From FACHB-T130 sp042747725 (lineage in GTDB: Bacteria; Cyanobacteriota; Cyanobacteriia; Cyanobacteriales; FACHB-T130), in NCBI RefSeq assembly GCF_042747725.1, contig NZ_JBHZGO010000030.1, forward strand, positions 147,783 to 211,782: a stretch of 64,000 nucleotides of DNA, written 5' to 3'. Below, piece after piece: positions 1 to 9,978 of this stretch (the first letter of the stretch is position 1; every line of letters starts with the position of its first letter). A program made the translations under genes and the position numbers. The notes under the pieces are model-generated. The model saw only the letters and a program-made list of their open reading frames with translations, ran no database searches and was not told the origin of the DNA.

Positions 1-35
1 AAGAAAATATCATGTTTGAGAGTAAGGGAATACTC

Positions 36-3000
36 ATGGGAATGTACAAAACCCTATTCTGGATAGCTCAAGCTACGCCAGTCGATCCATCGGTGAATAC
101 TCCGGAAGAAGCGGCGCTTGTCTTTTCGGGACCTCAGTTTTTTGTAGCGCTGATTGCTGGGATAGTGTTAGCTTTTGCATTGCAATTATTGTTAACAAAT
201 CTCTCAGTTGCCGCCGGGATCTCTTACTTGGGGCATCAATCAGATTCTGATTCCGATCAGAATGAATCTAGCAGTTTTGGCGGGACAATTCGCAAAATTG
301 GAACGGCAGTCGGAATTTGGACGTTGTTGACTGTCACCATTGCTTTAGCGATCGCGTGTTTCCTGGCAGTGAAACTGAGCCTGATTAGCAGTAGCGGTTT
401 GGGTGCCATTATTGGTTTGGTAATCTGGGCGACGTACTTCTGCCTACTATTCTGGGTCAGTTCAACGACAGTGGGATCGTTAATTGGTTCAGTCGTTAAT
501 ACGGCAACCAGCGGCTTTCAAGCAATTATCGGCACAGCAACCGCAGCCATAGGTGCACAAGCTGTCAACAATCAAGTTGTATCAACCGCAGAGGCGGCAG
601 CAGCAGCAGTGCGGCGAGAACTGGGATCGGGGATAGATCCTGCCAGCATCCGCGAAACGCTGGAGGATTATTTAGGCTCCTTGCGTCCCCCGGAACTCGA
701 TATGCAAAAGATTCGAGGTGAATTTGAAAAATTGCTCAATGACCCGCAACTAAAAGCGATCGCTAACACCGACAATCTCCGCAACATCGACCGCCAAACA
801 TTTATAAATTTGGTAAGCGATCGCACAGACCTCTCGAAACGCGATATGAACCGCATCGTAGACCAACTCGAAGGCGTGTGGCGGCAAGCCGTGGGATCGC
901 GAGAGCAACAAACAGATCGGATGGGCGAACTGCTCAACTATCTCAAGTCTGCACAACCTGGTCAAGTAAAGTCAGATGATATCAACGCCAAACTCGACCA
1001 GCTGATTGCAGAGACGCGCGATTCTAAGAAAGCCGATCAAAAAGCAGTCGAGGAAGCAGCTCCGGGTCCAATTCAGCTAACAATTCAGCAGGGTTTAACG
1101 ACCCTCATGGGATTGGCAATGGGGCGCACGGATCTCTCAGATTTAGATGTGCAAACCATCTTAAGTTCGCTTTCTAAAGCTAAAGACAAAGTAACCGAGC
1201 AAACCGACAAACTAGCGACTCAAGCAGGAGTTAAACCAGAACTCCCCTACAGCACCATTCGAGCAGATGTAGAAAACTACCTGCTCAACACCTACTCCTG
1301 GCAGATAACCCGACCAGGACTCAACCGGGAATTCAAAGAAGTCATCTACGACCCCCAAGCCGATCCGGGGACAATTCGCCGCGAATTAGAGCAACTAGAC
1401 CGGGGGTATTTTGCCAACCTGCTGCAACAGCGGGGCGTCTTTACCCAAGACAAAATCAACGACATTGCCGATCAATTAGAAGGTATCCGGCAAGAAGTTT
1501 TGGTGACAGTGCGGGCAGCTGAGGAAGAAGAAAAGACACAGGATCTGCGTCGCCGAGTCGAAGAATATATTCAAACGGCTCCAACAACTGAACTCACTGC
1601 ACAAGGCATCAACGACAATTTCAAACGGGTGCTGGAAGATTCAGATACCGACCACGAGACAATTGAGCGTCGCCTTGCTTTGTACGATCGCTATGCCTTG
1701 ACGCAATTGCTCAGGGGACGTACAGACATCACCGAGGAACAAGCCGATCAAATCAGTGCCAATTTGGAACAATCACGCGATCGCGTCCTAATTGAATCCC
1801 AAGCCCTGCAAGACCGGGTAAAATCCGAAACCGAGGCGCTGTGGGTGAATTTAGAGTCCTATCTGCGGAACACAGGTAAAGACGAACTGAATCCCGAAGG
1901 CATCCAGCGGGATCTAAAAACTTTCCTCTCCGACCCGCAAGCCGGACTGTCGGCGCTACAGGCAAGGGGTTCTCGCTTTGACCGCGATACCTTAGTCCAG
2001 CTACTGAGTCAGCGGCAAGACCTCAGCGAAGAGCAGGTAAATCAAATCATCGATCAGGTGCAAAATTCTTGGAGCAACGTTGTCCACGCACCGCAAATGG
2101 TCGTAGATAAAGCCAAAGAGCAAGTAGACAAAACCAGCACTGCTCTAACAGATTACCTGCGAAACACAGGCAAGGACGAACTCAACCCCGAAGGCATCCA
2201 GCGGGATTTGACCAAACTGCTCTCTGACCCCAAACAAGGTGCAACGGCACTGCGGCAACGGCTATCTCAAGTAGACCGCGATACCCTGGTGAAGCTACTG
2301 AGTCAGCGGCAAGACCTCAGTGAGGAGCAAGTAAATCAGGTAATCGATCAGGTGCAGGGTACGATTCGTAACATCGTCAGAGCGCCCCGTCGCCTCGCCA
2401 CCCGGACGCAGGCACAAATCCAAGATTTCCAAAGCACCCTGGAAGACTATCTGCGGAACACTGGCAAGGACGAACTCAATCCAGAAGCGATTAAGCGCGA
2501 TTTGCAGCTGTTACTGCACGATCCGCGCACTGGAGTTGATAGTCTGACCGATCGCCTCTCCCACATCGACCGCGATACGATGATCTCCCTACTGTCGCAA
2601 CGGCAGGATATCTCTGAGGAAGAAGCTGCCCGAATTGTGGATCAAGTCCTCTCGGTACGCGACCAATTTGTTGAGCAAATTCGCAGCATTCAGCGTCGTA
2701 TCCAAGATACGATTGACGGGATTTTTGGTCGAATCCGCAACTACCTCAACTCGTTGGATCGTCCGGAACTCAACTATGACAGCATCAAGAAAGATGTTCG
2801 CCAGTTGTTTGACGATCCGCAAGCTGGGTTTGATTCGCTTAAAGATCGCCTCTCCCATTTCGATCGCAATACTCTGGTTGCCATCATGTCTTCCCGCGAG
2901 GATATCTCCGAGGAAGATGCTAATCGACTTGTCGATCAAATTGAAGGCGCACGCAACAGCGTACTGCAACGGGTGGATCGCCTCCAACAGCAAGCCCAAC

Positions 3001-3152
3001 GCCGCCTAGACGAAGTGAAGTATCAAGCGCAGCGACAAGCGGAAGAAACTCGCAAAGCTGCCGCCTCTGCTGCTTGGTGGCTGTTTGGAACTGCGCTAGT
3101 CTCAGGTGCTGTCAGCGCGATCGCTGGCGCTTTAGCCGTTTCCGGTCGTTAA
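36..3152 (+). CDS. Multi-repeat integral membrane protein, function unknown
   Basis: I do not recognise a named family. The ATG at 36 is preferred over the one at 12 because AAGGGAA (24-30) sits five bases upstream; this gives 1038 residues. The N-terminal 150 residues hold three hydrophobic segments, around a GPQFFVALIAGIVLAF stretch, a GIWTLLTVTIALAIACF stretch and an IIGLVIWATYFCLLFW stretch. Residues about 210-1000 are a soluble charged region built from units of about 98 residues beginning near residues 210, 412, 509, 606, 705, 803 and 902. Each unit contains a Y-L-R-N-T-G-K-D-E-L-N-P-type start and an L-S-Q-R-Q-D-L-S-E-E-Q-type end. The C-terminus (WWLFGTALVSGAVSAIAGAL) is a fourth membrane segment. 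The repeats are predicted helical. The architecture suggests a membrane-tethered scaffold, which is inference. A hairpin terminator follows. Confidence 0.8.
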   Translation: MGMYKTLFWIAQATPVDPSVNTPEEAALVFSGPQFFVALIAGIVLAFALQLLLTNLSVAAGISYLGHQSDSDSDQNESSSFGGTIRKIGTAVGIWTLLTVTIALAIACFLAVKLSLISSSGLGAIIGLVIWATYFCLLFWVSSTTVGSLIGSVVNTATSGFQAIIGTATAAIGAQAVNNQVVSTAEAAAAAVRRELGSGIDPASIRETLEDYLGSLRPPELDMQKIRGEFEKLLNDPQLKAIANTDNLRNIDRQTFINLVSDRTDLSKRDMNRIVDQLEGVWRQAVGSREQQTDRMGELLNYLKSAQPGQVKSDDINAKLDQLIAETRDSKKADQKAVEEAAPGPIQLTIQQGLTTLMGLAMGRTDLSDLDVQTILSSLSKAKDKVTEQTDKLATQAGVKPELPYSTIRADVENYLLNTYSWQITRPGLNREFKEVIYDPQADPGTIRRELEQLDRGYFANLLQQRGVFTQDKINDIADQLEGIRQEVLVTVRAAEEEEKTQDLRRRVEEYIQTAPTTELTAQGINDNFKRVLEDSDTDHETIERRLALYDRYALTQLLRGRTDITEEQADQISANLEQSRDRVLIESQALQDRVKSETEALWVNLESYLRNTGKDELNPEGIQRDLKTFLSDPQAGLSALQARGSRFDRDTLVQLLSQRQDLSEEQVNQIIDQVQNSWSNVVHAPQMVVDKAKEQVDKTSTALTDYLRNTGKDELNPEGIQRDLTKLLSDPKQGATALRQRLSQVDRDTLVKLLSQRQDLSEEQVNQVIDQVQGTIRNIVRAPRRLATRTQAQIQDFQSTLEDYLRNTGKDELNPEAIKRDLQLLLHDPRTGVDSLTDRLSHIDRDTMISLLSQRQDISEEEAARIVDQVLSVRDQFVEQIRSIQRRIQDTIDGIFGRIRNYLNSLDRPELNYDSIKKDVRQLFDDPQAGFDSLKDRLSHFDRNTLVAIMSSREDISEEDANRLVDQIEGARNSVLQRVDRLQQQAQRRLDEVKYQAQRQAEETRKAAASAAWWLFGTALVSGAVSAIAGALAVSGR

Positions 3153-3184
3153 AAGTTACCGATTTTCTCCGCTAATCCATAGAC

Positions 3185-3223
3185 GTAGGGGCAGGATTGT
3201 TTTCCTGCCCCTACCGTTTTTTT
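3185..3223 (+). terminator. Rho-independent terminator
   Basis: Perfect 12-bp inverted arms GTAGGGGCAGGA (3185-3196) and TCCTGCCCCTAC (3203-3214) with a six-base loop, followed by CG and seven T. It ends the upstream membrane-protein gene. The T-run overlaps the stop of the convergent small gene on the other strand. Confidence 0.8.
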
Positions 3224-3533
3224 AGAATCCCAGCATCCGGTTAACTTGATCGGGGGTTAAGGGTTTCGGTGAAATTTTGGGATCGTAGTCTAGCTGTCGC
3301 AGGCGATCGCGCACGGCTTTAAAACTCGTCGCCTCCAGCAATACCAAATTCTGATATACAGATTCTTTTGGCATTTCTACTCTTAAAATTACATCTTGTA
3401 GCTTCTCTTGTTCTATCGCGTGTAAAATTTGCTTGTAAAATAATTCACGCTTCGACACCTGAGTTAATGTCACTAAATACCAATTTCCTTGGACAGGAAC
3501 ATTCGGCGAATCATCCTGAGGTATGTTCTGCAC
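3222..3533 (-). CDS. Small hypothetical protein, possibly NusG-N-like fold
   Basis: A 103-residue ORF starting at GTG; no ATG is available in frame. After a short polar leader (residues 1-15) the sequence GNWYLVTLTQVSKRELFYKQ has the look of a short alpha/beta domain, and the Trp-Tyr start resembles NusG N-terminal domains. That resemblance is weak and only by eye. The C-terminal part is basic and ends in a P-L-T-P-D-Q-V-N-R-M-L-G-F motif. It is convergent with the membrane-protein gene and nearly touches its terminator. No Shine-Dalgarno is evident. It could be a cyanobacterial conserved hypothetical; I assign no function. Confidence 0.55.
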   Translation of the reverse strand: MQNIPQDDSPNVPVQGNWYLVTLTQVSKRELFYKQILHAIEQEKLQDVILRVEMPKESVYQNLVLLEATSFKAVRDRLRQLDYDPKISPKPLTPDQVNRMLGF

Positions 3534-3896
3534 GGGTGTAGATTTAGGGATATTGGGTAGCGGCAGATTGATGGAGTGCTAGGGACACGGCACGGCAGCG
3601 CCCCTACTAAGAAAAAACTCTGGCTTCAACCATTCATAGACATGGTTTTAATTAGCTTGAGGTTATTAATAACTCTTTAAAACTTCTGAAAGTCATTATT
3701 AACAGTCAGCAACTAATTCAGCATCCAGAAAATATTTCATAGCTTCATTCCCACAATAGTGTAGCAGGAGTCTGGGAAAGCTTCATTTTCTTCAATATCT
3801 TGAGATAAATGAAAATAATCTTTCTGTTGGCAAGATGGCGATTTTGCTTTAGATTACGATCTGCCTACGGAACCAGATTAATTCAGGGCTTTAAAA
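3534..3896. other. Intergenic region without a gene
   Basis: About 360 bases between two minus-strand genes. It is AT-rich after 3640 and contains no convincing ORF, RNA gene or strong palindrome. It should hold the promoter of the small gene ending at 3222 and the 3' end of the TPR gene. Confidence 0.6.
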
Positions 3897-6023
3897 TTAC
3901 AACCGTCGCAGCAATTCTGGCAACAGCTTACCCGGAACCTTGGAAAGGGCGAGATTTTGCCCTTGTAAGCCACGTTCGCGGAAAAACGCCCGGATTGTCT
4001 GCACAACGTAAGACAGAGTGGATTCGTAGGCATCGGGTTGATTGCTAAAGCCCCGCAACGCTTGCAAATGGTTGTGCAACGCTGCCTCTAGATGCTCTAA
4101 CAGAGAACCCTGAGCCAAAGCGAACTGCTTATCCGTCGCCATCTGGTAGTGAGCCAGCCCCAAATTATTGTAGGTGGCAGAGGCATCAAACGTGACCGAC
4201 ACTGGGGGAGTTAGTTTGCTCAGCCGGTGGACAAGCGCGATCGCAGTTTCATAAGCTGCAATACACAACTGCAAATATTCCTGTCGCGCTTCCGGCTTAG
4301 TTTCTATCTGGCTTGCCAAATGCCAGTAAGCCGTACCCAAATTATTCTGCGTCGCCGCGCAAGCTGCTGGGACTACATCAGGCGTCCGATATTTCAGCCC
4401 ATTCAAGTAAGCAACGATTGCAAGCTTTAAATAGGTTGCGGGTTGTTCGTACTGGGCGAGATTCCAATAGGCGGTACCGATGTTGTTTTGCAGCATTGCC
4501 CAGCTGAGCGACTCTTGCTCTGGATTGTAATACAACAGCGCTTCTGTATAAGATGCGATCGCTTGTTGCAAGTGCGTCACTGGCTGCTGCTGCTGCGCTA
4601 AATGCCAGTAAGCCGTACCCAAATTATTCTGCGTCGCCGCATATTTGAGCGACTCCATCTGGGAGGAACGATAGCGCAAAGCTTCCTGATAAGCGCGAAT
4701 CGAGTATTGCAAGTTCTCGGCGGCATCTCGATAACGAGCCAAATCTCCGTATGCCGCCCCCAAGTTATTTTGAATCATCGCATAGGTGTGGGGCGCTTCA
4801 TCGGGATTGAAGGTGGTTAAAGCGGTTTGATACGCTTGAATCCCTTGCTCCAGATAGGCAAGCATCTCCTCAACTTTGCTGGGATAGCGAGCCAGCATCC
4901 AGTAGAGATTGCCCAAATCATTGAGGGTATCGGGTACCAGGGGCGAATCTGCCTCCAGCCAACTCAATGCCTGTTCGTAAGCTTGGATGGCAACGATCAG
5001 GTTTTCCGGCGAGGCATTAGATTGTTCGAGTTCAATGTGATCGCGGTAATGATTCCCCAGCCTCAAATAGGCTTCAGCAAGTGCCTCTGGCGGGCAGGAT
5101 TGCTGCTGTAATTGGGCAATTTCCTGCAACGATTGCACCTGAGGCAAATTCTCCATCGCCTCATCATGGGAAGGATGAATTGATGCTGATTCATCACTCT
5201 TTTCTGCTGATTCCTGTACCGGGGAAGCATTCGTTGCCGAATTTGTCGCTGGTTGCTGAGATTGCTCTCCCGAAAGCCTCGCTTCTACCTCTTCCTTGCC
5301 AGAATCATTGCCTGAAACCGGATTTTCCAAACCTGTGTCGCCATATTTAGCGAAGTCACGGTTCAGAATGTGCCACAGATTTTCTTGGGGTACCGCCGTC
5401 TCTTGCTCAGCGGCTGGTTCGCGGGGCGCTGCGGATGCACGAGATGTATACCACATCTCTTCTGATACGGGCGTGGGTTCCCCATCAAACTCAAATAAGC
5501 CCGTGTGACACCGCCAAAACTCAGGTGCTGACTGCTGAATCGCCCGGAACCAAGGGCGAGGCATCCACAGCAACAAGCTAGATTCCAAGCGCGGCAAACT
5601 GCGCTCAATTCCCCTGAGAGAGCGCAGAAATAATCCCTGTACTGTTGCTGGCTGCTTGGTTAATAGCTCCACACCCAAAATTTGAAATCCGGGTGGGTTG
5701 TCGTCAAGGGGCGGGTGTTGTGCTAACCAGCGATTCATCTGAGCGATGGGATGCGGCTGGCTCAAGTTTAAGTTGAGGCTGACCAATCGGGGGTAGCCTG
5801 GGAAGGATGAATGAAGGCGATTGGACTTGTTTGTTCGTGCGTCTTGTGAAATCGCCAATTCTGCGTGTAATCGGGCAGCCAGACGATTTCTCAAGGTGAG
5901 ATCGTCGCATACCGCCACAAAAATTTGGCGGCGCAAACCAAGACTCAGCGCCTGTTTCAACCGCTGATAGACGATCCTGTTTCCATCGGAAATTTTTCGG
6001 TGAGCGTTATCCGTCACCGTCAT
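3897..6023 (-). CDS. TPR-repeat protein with a cyanobacterial N-terminal domain
   Basis: A 708-residue protein if the ATG at 6023 is used (M-T-V-T-D-N start); a GTG at 6056 would add 11 residues and neither has a clear Shine-Dalgarno. Residues about 15-190 form a globular domain with a strand-like IFVAVCDD segment followed by R-N-R-L-A-A-R-L, like the start of a STAND/AAA-type fold but without a Walker A motif. Residues about 190-290 are Ser/Glu-rich linker. From about 300 onward there are seven or eight TPR-like units marked by N-N-L-G-T-A-Y-W-x-L-A, each about 45 residues. The protein lacks a signal peptide and is probably a cytoplasmic scaffold. The N-terminal and TPR combination is familiar from cyanobacterial genomes, but I know of no assigned role. 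Confidence 0.8.
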   Translation of the reverse strand: MTVTDNAHRKISDGNRIVYQRLKQALSLGLRRQIFVAVCDDLTLRNRLAARLHAELAISQDARTNKSNRLHSSFPGYPRLVSLNLNLSQPHPIAQMNRWLAQHPPLDDNPPGFQILGVELLTKQPATVQGLFLRSLRGIERSLPRLESSLLLWMPRPWFRAIQQSAPEFWRCHTGLFEFDGEPTPVSEEMWYTSRASAAPREPAAEQETAVPQENLWHILNRDFAKYGDTGLENPVSGNDSGKEEVEARLSGEQSQQPATNSATNASPVQESAEKSDESASIHPSHDEAMENLPQVQSLQEIAQLQQQSCPPEALAEAYLRLGNHYRDHIELEQSNASPENLIVAIQAYEQALSWLEADSPLVPDTLNDLGNLYWMLARYPSKVEEMLAYLEQGIQAYQTALTTFNPDEAPHTYAMIQNNLGAAYGDLARYRDAAENLQYSIRAYQEALRYRSSQMESLKYAATQNNLGTAYWHLAQQQQPVTHLQQAIASYTEALLYYNPEQESLSWAMLQNNIGTAYWNLAQYEQPATYLKLAIVAYLNGLKYRTPDVVPAACAATQNNLGTAYWHLASQIETKPEARQEYLQLCIAAYETAIALVHRLSKLTPPVSVTFDASATYNNLGLAHYQMATDKQFALAQGSLLEHLEAALHNHLQALRGFSNQPDAYESTLSYVVQTIRAFFRERGLQGQNLALSKVPGKLLPELLRRL

Positions 6024-7068
6024 GCTGGCACTTTTGTGTCCGTTGGCTTGTGGCACCGACGTTTAGGAAGGATAAATAAGGGACTGGGGACTGTTCGGGG
6101 GGTTTGGAACTCGCCCATAGGGACTGGGCACTAGAAAACTAATTCAGTAAGTAGGAGAACCGAATTCAACTATGTAATTTTGTAGGTTGAGGGCGTGGCG
6201 TTTGAGGTACGAAACCCAGCACTGCAAATTGATTAATGAATCAGTTCCGATAGAAATTCTTGCCTGTCATCTTTAAAATCCGACTTCTGCCTTTTTTTAC
6301 AAGTGGATACCCATTTCTTCCTATTCCTGTGGTCTGGGTCAGGATTAAACGCAGCTTTTATCTATCAGTCAAAAGGATGATTTTTGATTTAATCTTTTTG
6401 AGCGATCGCCATTCCCCACATCCGTAGCATTCTTGACAATTGCTGTATCCGTAGTTACATCATCTACCTCAATATCCCTTGTCCTCTAAAGATGTGGGAA
6501 TTGGCAGCGATGGAAAAAGGCTAACTTAGACAATAATTGAGAGGCTTTTCAGCAGCTATTTAAAAAGCCTCGAATTTGCCAGAGAAAGCAGAAGAAAGCT
6601 TTGGGCAGAAACAGACAGGTATTCGCAATTATTCAAATTTTTTGATTTGGATTTTCCCTAAAATTTAGGTATATTATTTATTATAATGACAATTGCTCTA
6701 TTATTCTGCCGCTACAAATAAATTTGAAGTTTCGTAAAGCAGTTTCAACTGACTTGAGACACTGGCATCGGGAAATGGCACCTAGAAAAGCAAATAGCGT
6801 CACGGTTCTCAGGGCGAATGTCATTTTCGATTTCGATACCATCGTGCATCCCGCCGAGCCGGTGCTAATTTGCACTGAAGAGAATTCCCTAAAAAAATAG
6901 CGATGTGCCATCGTCGGGAGCAGGTGAATGCCTGTGTCCCTAAAGCCATTGTTAAGATAATTTATTCTGGGGAAGTCCTTTAGAATTAAAGGAAGCACAA
7001 GACGACAGTTGGTGGCGAGATTTGGGTAAATTCCGTCTGCAATCTTATTGGAAATATTTGACCGTACC
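6024..7068. other. One-kilobase gene-poor intergenic region
   Basis: No convincing gene. Around 6183-6220 lies a relic of the dispersed motif GAGG(A/T)ACGAAACCCA that forms a perfect palindrome elsewhere (41426-41473). An AT-rich block near 6655-6690 (TATATTATTTATTATAATG) could hold a promoter for the helicase gene. From about 6955 to 7090 the plus strand is open in one frame with gene-like residues (W-G-S-P-L-E-L-K-E-A-Q, then W-W-R-D-L-G-K-F-R) but has no start codon, so it may be the remnant of a lost gene end. The long minus ORF 6681-7082 looks spurious. Confidence 0.5.
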
Positions 7069-9756
7069 GTGCCCACTACCATACCAGAGCTAGACCTTAA
7101 GACTTTATTTTCCTTTGAACTGGATCAGTTTCAGCAGGAAGCGATCGCTGCGTTAGATGCCGATTGCTCCGTCGTTGTGTGTGCCCCCACCGGGTCGGGA
7201 AAAACGCTGATTGGGGAATACGCCATTTATCGCGCCTTGAGTCGCGGCAAGCGGGTATTTTACACCACACCCCTAAAAGCGCTATCGAACCAAAAATTAC
7301 GAGACTTCCGCGATCGCTTTGGGGCTGACCGGGTAGGGTTGTTGACCGGAGATGTGTCGATCAACCGGGATGCCCCGATCCTGGTGATGACGACGGAAAT
7401 TTTCCGGAATATGCTCTACGGTACCCGCATCGGCGAAGTCGGCACCTCCCTCACAGGTGTAGAAGCCGTGGTGCTGGATGAGTGCCACTACATGAACGAC
7501 CGACAGCGGGGCACGGTTTGGGAAGAATCAATTATTTATTGTCCCCGCGAAATTCAGCTGGTGGCGCTATCGGCAACTGTCGCCAACAGCGATCAACTCA
7601 CCGACTGGTTGAATCGGGTTCATGGCCCCACCAAGCTCATCTACTCCGATTTTCGTCCCGTTCCCTTGCAGTTTCACTTCTGCAATCCTAAAGGGCTGTT
7701 TCCCCTACTGGATGAGTCGCAAAAAAAACTAAATCCGCGACTCAAGCCCAAGCGCCCACAAACAAAAGAAAAAGGCAAAAAGCAAGACAGCCCTAGTTTA
7801 GGGTATGTCTTGAGCCATCTGTGGAAGCGGGATATGCTGCCAGCGATTTACTTTATCTTCAGCCGCCGGGGTTGTGACAAAGCGGTGGAAGAATTGCGGG
7901 AAGTAACGCTGGTAAACCAACAAGAAGCGAGAATTTTAAAACAGAAAGTTGAAGCATTTTTAGCCCACAATCCAGAAGCGGCTCGCAGCGGTGGGGTTGA
8001 ACCGTTGCTGCGGGGGATTTCCTCGCACCACGCCGGAATTTTACCGGCATGGAAAGGTCTGGTAGAAGAACTGTTCCAAGAAGGCTTGGTAAAAGTGGTA
8101 TTTGCCACCGAAACCTTGGCGGCGGGGATTAATATGCCTGCCCGCACCACCGTGATTTCTAGCCTTTCCAAGCGCACCGACCGGGGACACCGACTGCTGA
8201 CGCCCAGCGAATTCATGCAAATGTCGGGTCGCGCCGGACGCCGGGGGATGGACACCACAGGTCATGTGGTGACGTTGCAGACGCCTTTTGAAGGCTTCAA
8301 GGAAGCGGCTTATTTGACAACCAACGGACCTGACCCGCTGGTGAGCCAGTTTACACCCAGCTACGGCATGGTCTTGAACTTGCTGCAAACCCATAGTCTG
8401 GAAGAAGCTAGAGAGTTAGTGGAACGTAGCTTCGGGCAGTATTTGGCGACAGTGCATCTCGAACCGACTCGGAAAGCGATCGCAGACTTATCCGAAGAAC
8501 TGGCAAAAATCGAAGCGGATCTGGCATCAGTAGACCATAAAAGCCTGCAACAGTACGAAAAACTTCAGGAACGTCTCAGAGAAGAACGCCGATTACTGAA
8601 AATTTTACAAACTCAAGCCGAAGCCGAGCGATCGCGGGAAATAGCGATCGCGATCGCTTCTACAGAAGCCGGGACACTGCTGAGTTTAAAAGGGAAACAC
8701 ATTCCAGTATCCTCTCCTGTACCCGCCGTGTTAGTCACCAAGACACGCGGTTCCGGTCAATCGCCCTACCTGATTTGCTTAGGTGCAGATAACCGCTGGT
8801 ATGTAGTCACCGCTGCCGATGTCGTCGCTTGCAGCCAACTACCCCGCGTCTCCAATGTCGAATCCGTACAGCCGCCGCCGGAAATGCCCATAAAACCCGG
8901 TCACTGCAAGAAGGGCACCGAATCCACAGAGGCAATTGCCCGTCAAATTGGCTGGGCTTGTCGGAACGACGCTTGCGGTCGTCCAGACGCGGATCTAGAA
9001 GCAGATACCGCCCCAGAAGTGGTCGCGCAGCAGCAGCGAGTAGCCGCAGTAGAAGCGCAACTGCAAAATCACCCCGCCCATCAATGGGGCAATCCCGCCG
9101 CCCTCCTCAAACGCCAGCAGCGCCGAGAGGGATTGCTTGACCAAGTTTCCCAGCTTCAAAGCCTCCTCCAAGAAAACCTAGCACGCCACTGGGAAGAATT
9201 CATCGACCTGATTGAAATTTTGCAACGGATGGGCGGACTGGAGGGCGTGATGCCGACACCGCTGGGAGAAGCCGCCGCTGCAATTCGGGGTGACAACGAG
9301 CTGTGGATGGCTTTAGCGCTGATGTCGGGTAAACTTGACGAGTTAGATCCCCACCACTTAGCCGCTGCTTGTGCCGCCTTTGTGACCGAAACAATGCGAC
9401 CCGACAGCTGGACGCACTACAATGCACCGGCTGAAATGGAAGAAGCCTTGGGAGGCTTGCGGGGCTTGCGGCGCAACCTATTCCAGCTACAGCGGCGGTA
9501 TCGCGTAGCGCTGCCAGTCTGGATGGAGTATGACTTAACAGGTTTGGTGGAACAATGGGCGTTAGGCGTTCAATGGGATCAAATCTGCTCCAACACCAGC
9601 TTAGATGAAGGGGATGTTGTCCGAGTGTTGCGGCGGACGGTGGATTTATTATCTCAAATTCCTCATGTGCCTCACATTTCAGATTCGTTGCAGCGCAATG
9701 CCTATCGGGCGATTCATCTAATTGACCGCTTTCCAGTTAATGAGGTCGTTGCTTAG
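7069..9756 (+). CDS. Ski2/Mtr4-type DExH-box RNA helicase
   Basis: The protein unwinds RNA using ATP and is likely cytoplasmic, in RNA processing or turnover. Helicase motifs are clear: Walker A APTGSGKT, the YTTPLKALSNQKLRDF motif Ia region, motif II DECH in VVLDECHYMND, motif III SATVANS, and motif VI QMSGRAGRRGMD. A lysine-rich insertion (KPKRPQTKEKGKK) lies between the two RecA lobes. The C-terminal 250 residues match the DSHCT domain of Ski2-like enzymes, ending about residue 895. There is no ATG: GTG 7069 (M-P-T-T-I-P-E-L-D) and TTG 7048 are candidates, and GTG gives the start most like relatives. No clear Shine-Dalgarno is present. The gene stands alone. Its last codons are duplicated 89 bp downstream. 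Confidence 0.92.
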   Translation: MPTTIPELDLKTLFSFELDQFQQEAIAALDADCSVVVCAPTGSGKTLIGEYAIYRALSRGKRVFYTTPLKALSNQKLRDFRDRFGADRVGLLTGDVSINRDAPILVMTTEIFRNMLYGTRIGEVGTSLTGVEAVVLDECHYMNDRQRGTVWEESIIYCPREIQLVALSATVANSDQLTDWLNRVHGPTKLIYSDFRPVPLQFHFCNPKGLFPLLDESQKKLNPRLKPKRPQTKEKGKKQDSPSLGYVLSHLWKRDMLPAIYFIFSRRGCDKAVEELREVTLVNQQEARILKQKVEAFLAHNPEAARSGGVEPLLRGISSHHAGILPAWKGLVEELFQEGLVKVVFATETLAAGINMPARTTVISSLSKRTDRGHRLLTPSEFMQMSGRAGRRGMDTTGHVVTLQTPFEGFKEAAYLTTNGPDPLVSQFTPSYGMVLNLLQTHSLEEARELVERSFGQYLATVHLEPTRKAIADLSEELAKIEADLASVDHKSLQQYEKLQERLREERRLLKILQTQAEAERSREIAIAIASTEAGTLLSLKGKHIPVSSPVPAVLVTKTRGSGQSPYLICLGADNRWYVVTAADVVACSQLPRVSNVESVQPPPEMPIKPGHCKKGTESTEAIARQIGWACRNDACGRPDADLEADTAPEVVAQQQRVAAVEAQLQNHPAHQWGNPAALLKRQQRREGLLDQVSQLQSLLQENLARHWEEFIDLIEILQRMGGLEGVMPTPLGEAAAAIRGDNELWMALALMSGKLDELDPHHLAAACAAFVTETMRPDSWTHYNAPAEMEEALGGLRGLRRNLFQLQRRYRVALPVWMEYDLTGLVEQWALGVQWDQICSNTSLDEGDVVRVLRRTVDLLSQIPHVPHISDSLQRNAYRAIHLIDRFPVNEVVA

Positions 9757-9920
9757 AACCAGCGGTTAGCTGTCAAAAGGTCATTGTGATTCGTCCTTAG
9801 TCATTAGTCATGGGTTCGTTGCTACTGACTGAGGTCGTTGCTTAGAATAAGCGATTAGCCATTCGCTGTTGAAAGGTTATTGGTGATTCGTCATGGGTCG
9901 TTAGTTTGTTGCTAATGACT
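9741..9920. repeat. Imperfect tandem duplication of about 89 bp
   Basis: TGAGGTCGTTGCTTAGAA occurs at 9741-9758 (covering the helicase stop codon) and again at 9830-9847. Both are followed by related sequence containing AGCGATTAGC or AGCGGTTAGC and TGATTCGTC, and both end with GCTACTGACT or GCTAATGACT. The second copy lies entirely between genes. Confidence 0.75.
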
Positions 9921-9978
9921 GATGAGTAATGACTAACGATGAAAAGCTAATCGCTAACAGCTATTTCAGGAGCAGCTT

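Noticed and set aside
6681..7082. Minus-strand 133-residue ORF
   Set aside because: The composition is not protein-like, it overlaps the helicase start, and it lacks any recognisable motif or ribosome-binding site.
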